Shown here in pieces: positions 23,201-35,200 of a DNA stretch of 64,000 nt (positions are counted from its first letter, which is position 1; each line of letters opens with the position of its first letter). The stretch is taken from contig OX424556.1 of the NCBI GenBank assembly GCA_949152475.1, positions 60,904,451 to 60,968,450 of the forward strand. The letters are read 5' to 3'. The position numbers and the translations under genes are program-made. This DNA comes from Terebella lapidaria. Its lineage: Eukaryota > Annelida > Polychaeta > Terebellida > Terebellidae. The notes below the pieces were generated by a model. The model was not told where the DNA came from. It did not search any database and was given only the letters and a program-made list of their open reading frames with translations.

Positions 23201-26200
23201 CCTCATTTCCAAGGTCAGAGCACAAAATGGCTAATATCTCGCTCATTATCGACTTTACAGATTAGGAATCAATTGTAGACATATAGGAAATGATATATGC
23301 TGATTATTGTCATGACCTTGAATTTGACTTTTGACCTCATTTTCAAGGTCAGTGCACAAAATGGCTGATATATCGCTTATTATCGACTTTACAGCTTTGG
23401 AATCAATTGTGCGCATATAGGAAATGATATAGTCCGAATATTTTGATGACCTTGAATTTGACCTTTGACCTCATTTTCAAGGTCAAAGTACAGAATGGCT
23501 AATATCTCACTTAATATCAACTTTACAGCTTATGAATCAATTGTGGACATATAGGAAGTGATATATGCTGAATATTCTCGTGATCTTGGATTATATTTGA
23601 CCTTTGACCTCATTTTCAAGGTCAGAGCAAAAATGGCTAATATCTGGCTTATTATCGACTTTACAGCTCAGGAATCAATTGTGAACCTATAGGAAATAAT
23701 ATATGCTATTGTTGTGACCTTGAATTTGACCATTGACCTTATTTTCAAGGTCAGAGCACAAAATGACTAATATCTTGTTACTTCCGACTCTACAGTTTGG
23801 GAATAGGTTGTGTACATGTGGAAAATTATATATGCTGAGTATTCGCATGACCTTGAACTTGACCTTTGACTTTATTTTCAAGGTCGGAGCACAAAATGGC
23901 TAATATTGTTATCAACTTAACGGCTTGGGAATCAATTGTGAACATGAATTAATTAATATATGGTGAATATTATTATGACCTTGAATTTGACCTTTGACCT
24001 CATATTTCCTTCATGATCGGCCAGTTTGGAAATGTTTCTAGGTCAGGTCAAGTGATATAAACAAAATTTTCGTACGCACCATGTTCAAGTGTGAGTGACG
24101 CGGTGAACTCGAAGTAAACAAAGTTTTAGCATTGTACAATCGAAATCGAGCAATGTGTTGGTGACAGTGACTCGACAATGGTAGCGGGACAGCATGGATT
24201 GGCTATGTTTATACCACTTGACCCTGAACCAATTCCACTTACATGTACCTAACTTAAAAACATTTCCGAACTCACGTATGGGAGCTGTATGGAATAAACT
24301 CGTAAAACACTTCAAGATAGACCGTAAATATTGGCAGTATCAAATGGGAAATCATGTTGCAGTGTCAATGGTCATCTTAAATTTCACCTTCAATGACCAT
24401 GAAAGGTCAATATGACAATTTGAATAAAAAATGTTATGGTTTAAAACTGAACATTTCTCCGGTAACCTCTCTTAGCCCTTGGGCTAATTTTTTAAGTTCA
24501 CAGTCATAGTGCTAAAATTGTGAGCAAAATGAGGGATGTATTTTCCAGTTTGTTCATTTTTGCACTTTTTTGAAATGGTGGCCAAATGTGACAAAAACAC
24601 ACCGTTCTGGACTTTTCAATTTCCGTCTCCTCCTCTGTGACCGGAATCTTTGTGTGTTGATGTCATGGGATAGTCTCCACAAACTGATCTTCAATAACCT
24701 TGAAACCTCAAAAGGGCCATTCAGCAGAAGAGTTCTTGGACTTTGTCAGTTTACCATTGTCGGGCAACCTATCTTAGGTTGGTTTCTTTATAAGATACTT
24801 TCATTTCCAGTTTAATTAATGTTTTATTATCGCAGGAGCGTTTCTGGTGCCATATTTTATCAGTGTCATCGTGGCGGGAGTCCCGATCTTCTTTCTGGAG
24901 ATTGCCGTTGGTCAGTTCATGTCTGAGGGCGGGTTCAGAGCCTGGAGAATATGTCCTATCTTCCAAGGTAAGTGATTACGCGCCGGTACAAAGTAGCGAC
25001 AATATCGGTCAGTTCATGTCAGAGGCCAGGAGCAGGGTCTGGAGAATCTGTCCTGTCTTCCAAGTTAAGTAACACGTCAATATCGGTCAGTTCATGTCAG
25101 AGGACAGGACCAGGGCCAGGAGTATCCGTCCTGTCTTCCAAGGTAAGTAACACGTCAATATCGGTCAGTTCATGTCAGAGGGCAGGAGCAGGGCCTGGAG
25201 AATCTGTCCTGTCTTCCAAGGTAAGTAACACGTCAATATCGGTCAGGTCATGTCAGAGGGCAGGAGCAGGGCCTGGAGTATCTGTCCTGTCTTCCAAGGT
25301 AGATTACAGGAGCCGGGATAACAACGGGAAAGTGAGAGTATAATGGACATATATTGGTAAGGTTGTCTGATTTTGAACCTAAAGCGTCAGTGTCCAAAGT
25401 CATATATTGTCGCTGGGTGCTTCAGAAACTTTTGGAGGTTATTCGATGATAATATCCTGTTTATGACCCTGCAGGTATCGGATGGGCCACAACGTCAGTC
25501 GTGCTGCTGATCAACTGTTACTACTGTGTGATTATTGCCTGGGCCTTCTACTACCTGTTCTCGTCATTCACCAGCGTATTGCCCTGGGAGGGGTGTGATA
25601 ACAGCTGGAACACCCAGCACTGCACCACCGACTTCACAAATACTACATCCTCACTCGCCAATGTGACGTCACTTCCGGCTGCTCCTCTCACTGCTGGAAA
25701 CGCCAGTAATGCCACCTTACGGATAGACCCGACTACAGAGTTCTGGGAGTGTGTATGATGTGTGACCGCATATTAGATTACCGGACTTTTGATCCGATTT
25801 TTGATAACCTCAATTTTTGGACATCGTTAAATAATTGTAGTCTGTCGTTAGTCCGTCTACATGTTTACGGTCGAGTCTTTCAGAACGATGCGAAACTTAA
25901 AACGCCCAACTTTGGAATTTGACAGTCAAAATCTGTTCAGACAACTTTTGTTAAGAGCATGCATTAAATTTCTGTCATGTACTTTCGTGACGTTAAAAGT
26001 CTTGGCCCCCTCTGAAAAGCAATAACGTGTGACGGCCATTCTGATTTTGTTATGAGTCATGGGAAAACAAATCGGTCGGAAAGCAAGTCACCATCTGTTT
26101 TGAGCTAATTTCAGCCCTCGAAACAACGTTTGGACTTTTGTATTGATTAACGTAGTCCGCTACAAACAGTGAGGTAACGAAGAGTCAAAATTTAAAAGTC

Positions 26201-29200
26201 ATTTCTTGAATATTATCTCTTCAAAATGACTTATTTTATAGAGTGAATGATCAGCATCCTAATACTGAAAAGAAAAAAGGGGGTCACCGTGCTAGTTTCT
26301 TCTACATACTCGATCAAAATCACACAGATTTACCTAAAGTGACATAAATTATGGCATTTTTGCACATTTTTTTTGTCCATATTCACATCTTGCATCGTGT
26401 TTTCCATGCGAATGGATATGGTGGACCCCTATTTTCTTTTCAGTTTTAGGATGCTGAACAAAAACTCTATAAAATATATCATTTTGAAGCTCTAGATTAT
26501 ATTGATACAGTTGTTTATATTGTAACGGGTTCTTCACCCTTCTGTGACGTCTTGATAAACCGGTTTTCTTGGGAGGTGGGTGAGTTGTTATTTAACCGGA
26601 GCTGAAACGGTAAAACTCCGGGAAACTGCTTCTGCTGTACGGTTGAACTCCGGCTAGAAGTCTCTGAAGGTTGGTAGCGTGGTCTGGAATGGACCTCTTA
26701 ACCGTTGTCCGACTGCCAATCTGCAACTGCACCTATAAAGTAAGAATCCGGAGGCGTTTCCGTCTCCGGGTACTGCAACTGCTCCGTCGGGATACCGCTT
26801 TATTGCAACAGCTCCGTCGTTTTCCGCCTTACTGCAACTGCGACTGCACCTGGAATAGAGAATCCGGGAACGTTGCCGTTTCCGAATACTGCAACCGCTC
26901 TGCCAGGTTCCGCCTCACTGCAAACTGCTCCGGTTGGCTCCGCCTCACCGCAACTTGCGACTGCACCTGAAATGGAGAATCTCGGAAGTGTTCTCACTTC
27001 CGGTTACCGCAACCGCTCCGTCAGGTACTGCCTCTGCTACTCCGTCGTCCGGTACCGCATCTGCAACTGCTTCGTCGTTCCCGTCTCTGCAACTGCTCCG
27101 TCCGGTACCACCTCCGTAGTTGCTCCGTTGAATTCCACCTCCGTCTCCGTCTCCTTCCTTGGTGATCTGGGTTCTTGGGTCACCCTAAGACGTCGTTACA
27201 ACTTTGTCTTAACCGACTGTGGTCTTATCTCCCTTTTCTCCGTATTACTTTCTTTTCCGGTGAACTAACTTTATCATAAATTCCAGTTCCCTAACCAACA
27301 CGGAAAAACAACTCGGTTGAAGTTTTCATGTTTATTTTCCAAGTGCACAGTCAGAAGACATAACTGCTATCATCTGGTATGACCTAAGCCGGAGCAAGGG
27401 AGTACTCTGCAATGGGAGAAGGGGTCTGCACAGGTCGACGTCAGGACACCAACTCCGCCGTCCGCTGTGAAGCGGGGGCTTTTATAGACCTGAGACCCAC
27501 GTCACGTGACCAATCTATTGTGACGTCATAGTCCGCCAAAACACTGATTTTTCCGTAATTTCTAAAAACACTCTAGAACCAATCAGTGGCTGACACGTCA
27601 CCTTTTAAACCGAAAACGAGGCTGATCACATGACCTTCCGGAAATAACGTCATTACGTTTTTGTACTCCATTGTTCCGACTCCGTCTCCGGTTCCGTCTC
27701 CGGCTTTACCAACATCAAAAATATACTAAGTTCCAAGACGGAAAACCTAAATATCACCAATACGGAACCGAATGAACCTTTAACCACATATACATTTTAA
27801 TAAACGGTAATTTAACCGTCATATCACAAAACACTGCTAGAATTACCTAGGGGAAACTTTTGGGAACACCCCAAACCTTTACAATATTAATAAACGCTTT
27901 GACCCCCTCCCCTCACTGTTTGGAACAGACTACCTTAAATGGGATTTACATCTATCTAAAAGCTCGCTATGTACGCCGATCTCTTCAAATACAATGTAGT
28001 AATGCTTATCTCGTGATTTCAGACTTAAGGTACTGGATATTTCTGACGGAGTCGAGTACACCGGCTCCGTGAAGTGGGACCTGTGTCTGTGTCTGCTTCT
28101 GGCCTGGGTGGTCGTCTACCTCTGTATCTGTAAGGGTGTCAAGTCCACGGGAAAGGTAAGTAATCGGCCGTTACTCGTGCATTCACACGCCTGCTAAATG
28201 GTTAGGATTTTCCGCCTCGAAAATTTCCCTCAATCCACCAGGTAGTGTATGTGACTGCCACTGCTCCGTACCTCTTCATGCTGATCCTCCTGGTCCGAGG
28301 CTGCACCCTCCCGGGGGCTCTCAATGGAATCAAATATTACATGATCCCGGACTTCTCCAGCCTCAAACAGCTACAGGTAACCCGAGAACAAACATATATA
28401 TATTCACGGTTTATTCAATGATCTATGCATCCATTAAAATAGTAAATTTAGAGATCAATTCATCTTTTGATTTAAACATGAGGCAGTTTATTTCCTAGGT
28501 ATGGGTGGACGCTGGAACGCAGATATTTTTCTCATACGCCGTCAGTCTGGGTGGCTTGACGGCCCTCGGCAGCTACAACAAATGGAACCACAACTCGTAC
28601 AGGTCAAGCATCCGACATTTTCCTTGGAATATCGGTAGGTAGTTCATGGTAAGCTGACGCGAAATTAGCTCCCACGAAATCTTATCCAGTGCAATTTTAT
28701 GCGACGGCCATGCGGCGGTCCGTCAGAGCCACCCTGTAGCGTCGCTTCACACTGTTTCTGTTTATGTGACGGGCAAGTGACGGTCCGTCGGATAGCCGTT
28801 GTAGCGCCACATAAGAACATTTCTCTTTCTCCAAGTGACGGCCAAGTGACGGTCCGTCACATGGACGTTATAGCGCCACATAAGAATTTTTCCCTTTCTC
28901 CAAGTGACGGGCAAGTGACGGTCCGTCGGATAGCCGTTGTAGCGCCACATAAGAATTTTTTTCTTTCTCCAAGTGACGGCCAAGTGACGGTCCGTCACAT
29001 GGACCTTATAGCGCCACATAAGAATTTCTCCCATTCTCCAAGTGACGACCAAGCGACGGTCCGTCACATGGACGTTATAGCGCCACATAAGAATTTTTCC
29101 CTTCCTCCAAGTGACGGGCAAGTGACGGTCCGTCAGATAGCCGTTGTAGCGCCACATAAGAATTTTTTTCTTTCTCCAAGTGACGGCCAAGTGACGGTCC

Positions 29201-32200
29201 GTCACATGGACGTTATAGCGCCACATAAGAATTTTTCCCTTTCTCCAAGTGACCTGCAAATGACAGTCCGTCAGATAGCCCTTGTAGCGCCACATAAGAA
29301 ATATTCTCTTTCTCCAAGTGACGGGCAAGCGACGGTCCGTCAGATAGACGTTATAGCGCCACATAAGAATTTTTCCCTTTCTCCAAGTGACGACCAAGCG
29401 ACGGTCCGTCAGATAACCCTTGTAGCGCCACATAACAACATTTCTCTGTCTCCAAGTGACGGGCAAGTGACCGTCAGATAGGCCTTGGAGCGCCACATAG
29501 CCATATTTCCCTTTCCCCAAGCGACGAGCAAGCGACGGTCCGTCAGATAGCCCTTGTGGCGCCACATAAGAATATTTCTCTGTCTCCAAGTGACGGGCAA
29601 GTGACCGTCAGATAGGCCTTGGAGCGCCACATAGGGAAACTACCCTTTCTCCAAGTGATGGGCAAGCGACGGTCCGTCACATAGACGTTATAGCGCCACA
29701 TAAGAATTTTTCCCTTTCTCCAAGTGACGACCAAGCGACGGTCCGTCGGATAGCCCTTGTAGCGCCACATAACAACATTTCTCTGTCTCCAAGTGACGGG
29801 CAAGTGACGGTCCGTCACATAGACGTTATAGCGCCACATAAGAATTTTTCCCTTTCTCCAAGTGACGACCAAGCGACGGTCCGTCGGATAGCCCTTGTAG
29901 CGCCACATAAACAATTTCTCTTTCTCCAAGTGACGGCCAAGTGACGGTCCGTCACATGGACCTTATAGCGCCACATAGCAATATTTCCCTGCCCCAAGTG
30001 ACGGGCAAGCGACGGTCCGTCACATAGACGTTATAGCGCCGCATAGCAATAATTCCCTTCCCCAAGTGACGGGCAAGTGACGGTCAGATAGCCCTTGTAG
30101 CGCCACATAAACAATTTCTCTTTCTCCAAGTGACGGGCAAGTGACCGTCAGATAGGCCTTGTAGCGCCACATAGCAAGATTACCCTCTCTCCAAGTGACG
30201 GGGAAGTGACGGTCCGTCACATAGCCCTCGAAGCGCCACATAAGAATATTTTCTCTGCCCAAGCGACGAACAAGTGACGGTCCGTCAGATGACCCTTGTA
30301 GCGCCACATAAGAACATTTCTCTTTCTCCAAGTGACGGGCAAGTGACCGTCAGATAGGCCTTGGAGCGCCACATAGCCATATTTCCCTTTCCCCAAGCGA
30401 CGAGCAAGCGACGGTCCGTCAGATAGCCCTTGTAGCGCCACATAAGAATATTCCTCTGTCTCCAAGTGATGGGCAAGTGACCATCAGATAGGCCTTGGAG
30501 CACCACATAGCAAGATTACCCTTTCTCCAAGTGACGAGCAAGCGACGGTCCGTCAGATAGACCTTATAGCGCCACATAGCCAAATTTCCATTTCCCCAAG
30601 CGACGAGCAAGTGACGGTCCGTCACATAGCCCTTGTAGCGCCACATAAGAACATTTGTCTTCCTCCAAGTGACGTGCAAGTCACCTTCAGATAGGCCTTG
30701 GAGCACCACATACCAAGATTAGCCTATCTCTAAGCGACGGGCAAGTGACGGTCCGTCAGATAGACGTTATAGCGCCACAAAAGATTTCTCCCCTTTCTCC
30801 AAGTGACGGGCAAGTGACGGCCCGTCAGATAGAGCTGATACCCCCACATGAAAAACACTATTAACTTTGAAAACTGGACAATTTCTGATGCATTGGGACA
30901 TATGTCCGGAAATCAAAGAATATTTTGAGAAATAAATCTCTGCGTACATTGGGTGAGAAGCAAGTATTGTTTTCCTTGTGGACCTTTGATATCAGTAACA
31001 TCAAACAATGACAAGCATTTCAAAGCAATATCCGACCAAATGATAATGATCCCAACATTGGCACTGATTGTGCTTTAGATATAAACATCATAGAAGATGC
31101 TTATATTGTCAGTTATATGCAATTAGTGGATACTGCTGTCACAGATGACTTGGCTGATAAGCCTGAGACAAAAGACAATGGGGTTTATACAAACAGTGAC
31201 ATCAGACATGGGCCTGGGTGTTAATCAGCAATGTTCTTTCATTGTGGTGAAAAAGTAGCACCCCAATATTTCTACACATATTAAGGGGCATTTGACTGCC
31301 ATATTTTAACTTGTTGGAATAAAACTTTGACTAGTCAAAGACATGTTCATTTATTCCTCAATATTATTCATTTTGGGCAAAGGTTAATGATATCATGCTA
31401 TACTTTCCTGGCAATCACATCACTGAATGTTGTTACTTTTCTGCAAAATCTATCAGTTCTAGGTAATTAACTACTGTCGTTGCTGTAGGGGCTGAAATGT
31501 ATGCAATATTTATTTGTATATGTAAATCAAATGACACATTGGAGTAGTGAAAGTAATGACTCCATCACAAATATTCTTAGTTAGAGCAGAAAAAGGCTTT
31601 CACGCATATCCATTGCCATTTGTTTTCAACTTACTGACACAAGTGTTAATGCAATGAACTAGTAAAACCAATGTGGTCTTAATCATCAATCATTTTCCAG
31701 TTACCATGGTAACCGTGGTAACAGCAGACCTATATTTCTAGACATATCCAGTGTCATTCGTTTTCAAACAACTGGCACATATTCTAACTTGTTGGAATAA
31801 AGACGTTTACCAGTATAGGTAATGTTCAGCTATATCATTCCATTGTAACCAATGGTAACTGGTATCATGTCATACTTTCCTTTCAGTGGCATCACTGATT
31901 GTTGTTATTCTTTTGACAAATTTAGCAGTAGCAATTAATGAACACTTTCGGGTTACAATTGTTGCAATTTATCATGTTTATCTGTATATGTAAATAAAAT
32001 AACACACTGAAGTAGTAAAGGCAATGTTAACTAAATCAGCAATATTCTTTCAGTTCAAGCGACCTATTTAGGATACCATTTCTTTGTACATAAAATAACA
32101 CACTGAACTTGCAAAAGTGATGTTAACTTAATCAGCAATATTCTTCCAGTTAGAGCACACCTATATATTATGTACCATATAAATGGTGACTGTTTTGGAG

Positions 32201-35200
32201 GGGAACATGGCAAAATGTTCCCTCGAGGAGACAATGTTACCGGAGGCGAAGCCGAGGTTAACATTGCCTTTGAGGGGGAACATTTCCTGACAAACGAGTG
32301 ACCATTTATTTTATTATACCGAATGTCACTGATTTTATCATGACGTTATACACATATCTGCAAATGTACCTTCAAAGTCATTGTTGAAGTCGACAATTTT
32401 CTAAAGTCTTCGACGGCAGCGGTAAACTGAATCAGCAATATTCTTCTAGTTAGAGCAAACCAATATGATACACAATTTCTTTGTACAAGTAAATAAAACA
32501 ATGCACTGATTTGGTAAAAGTAATGTTAACTTAAATACATGTAACACTATTCTTCCAGTTAGAGCAAACCTACATAGTATGTAGAATTTATTTGTACAAG
32601 TAAATGAAGGAAAGCACTGAAGTAATAAAACTAATGTTAACATGATCAGCAATATTCTTCCAGTTAGAGCAAACCTACATATTATATAGAACTTATTTGT
32701 ACCAGTAAAGAAACTAACACACTGAACTAATAAAACTAAGTTTAACTTAATCAGCAATATTCTTCAGTTAGAGCGAAGCCACGTAATATATAGAATTTAT
32801 TTGCACAAGTAAATGAACTAACGTACTGAAGTAATAACAGTAATGTTAACTTAATGAGCAATATTCTTCCTGGTAGGGCAAACCTACATAGTATTTAGAA
32901 TTTATTTGTACAAGTAAATAAACTAACGCACTGAACTAATATAACTAATATATAATATATATAATAATAACTAATATGAACTTAATCAGTAATATTCTTC
33001 CAGTTATAGCAAACCTACATGGTATATAGAATTTATTTGTACAAGTAAATAAACTAGAACACTGAACTAATAAAACTAATGTTAACTTAATCAGCGAAGT
33101 TCTTCCAGTTAGAGAAAACCTACATAGCATATAGATTTTATTTGAACAAGTAAATGAAGTAATGCACTAAACTAATAAAACTACTGTTAACTTATTCAGC
33201 AATATTCTTCCAGTTGGAGCAAACCTATACATAGTATATAGAATTAATTTGTACAATGAATAAGCCAGCACCCTGAACTAATAAAAATAATGTTAATATG
33301 ATCAACGATATTCTTCCAGTTAGAGTAAACCTATATAATATGTACAATTTTGTGTTCAAGTAAAATAAATTAACACACTGAACCAATAACTGAATAAAGC
33401 TAATGTTAACTTAATCAGCACAATTCTTCCAGTTAGAGCGAACCTACATAGTATATAGAATTTATTTGTACAAGTAAATAAACTAACGCACTGAACTAAT
33501 AAAACTAAGGTTAACATAATCAGCAATATTCTTCCAGTTAGAGCAAAGCTACATAATACGTAGAATTTATTTGCACTTGTAAATGAACTAACGCACTGAA
33601 GTAATAACAGTAATGTTAACTTAATGAGCAATATTCTTCCAGGCAGGGCAGACCTACATAGTATATAGAATTTATTTGTACCAGTAAATAAACTAACGCA
33701 CTGAACTTATAAAACTAAGGTTAACTTAATCAGCAATATTCTTCCAGTTAAGCGAAGCTACGTAATACGTAGAATTTATTTGCACTTGTAAATGAACTAA
33801 CGCACTGAAGTAATAACAGTAATGTTAACTTAATGAGCAATATTCTTCCAGGCAGGGCAGACCTACATAGTATATAGAATTTATTTGTACAAGTAAATAA
33901 ACTAACGCACTGAACTAATATAACTAATGTTAACTTAATCAGTAATATTCTTCCAGTTATAGCAAACCTACATGGTATATAGAATTTATTTGTACAAGTA
34001 AATAAACCAGCACACTAAACTAATAAAACTACTGTTAACTTATTCAGCAATATTCTTCCAGTTGGAGCAAACCTAAACATAGTATATAGAATTAATTTGT
34101 ACAATAAATAAGCCAGCACACTGAACTAATAAAACTAATGTTAACTTAATCAGCAAAATTCTTCCAGTTAGAGCAAACCTACATCATGTACATAGTATAT
34201 AGAATTTATTTGTACAAGTAAATAAACTATCTCATTGAACTAATAACACTAATGTTAACTTAATTAGCAATATTCTTCCAGTTAGAGAAAACCTATATCA
34301 TGTATATAGTGATCAGCACTATTCTACCAGTTACAGCAAACCTACATATTATATAGAACTTATTTGTACCAGTAAATAAACTAGTGCACTGAACTGATAA
34401 AACTAAGGTTATCATGATCAGCAATATTGTTCCAGTTAGAGCAAACCGATATAATATGTACAATTATTTTGTTCAAGTAAATAAATTAACACACTGAACC
34501 AATAAAGCTGAAGTTAACTTAATCAGCACTATTCTTCCATTTAGAGCAAACCTACATAGTATATAGAATTTATTTGTACAAGTAAATAAACTAATGCACT
34601 GAATTAATAAAACTCATGTTAACATGATCAGCAATATTCTTCCAGTTTGAGCAAACCTATATAGTATATAAAATTTTTTGTACAAGTAAATAAACTAACA
34701 CACTGAAGTAGTAAAACTAATGTTGACTTAATCAGCAATATTCTTCCACTTGGAGCAAATCTACATAGTATGTACAATTAATTTGTACAAGTAAATAAAC
34801 TAACACACTGAACTCATAAAACTAATGTTAAAGTGATATTGGCAGAAAGTTATGGACTTTGCCATACCTTTCTGATCGAAGGAAAAAACAGACAGTTTTA
34901 TATCTGCACTTGTATGGCCAAAGAGATGCCCATTTGTAATTGATTTCATTGCGAGTTTCTGGTGGAGACAGTTTGGGCTGATCATGAATTCCAATGATGA
35001 TTGCATTTCTGATTCTTCTGATGTTATACTAGGCAACAAAGTTCCTTTGATTGTCTTTAAAGTTCAGATCATGGATTACAAAATGGAACTGTTTGTAACA
35101 CATGTACATGTATGGTTACATTTCTCAATCATTGAAAACTTCATTTCAACATGTAACTTCGAATAAGTGGAGGGACAGTCCAAAAAAGAAACACATATCG

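Noticed and set aside
24972..25343. 123-codon frame with 26-residue repeats ([24 protein letters not shown])
   Set aside because: It is the 78 bp exon-end array read in a frame other than that of SLC6 exon 2, and is a by-product of the array.
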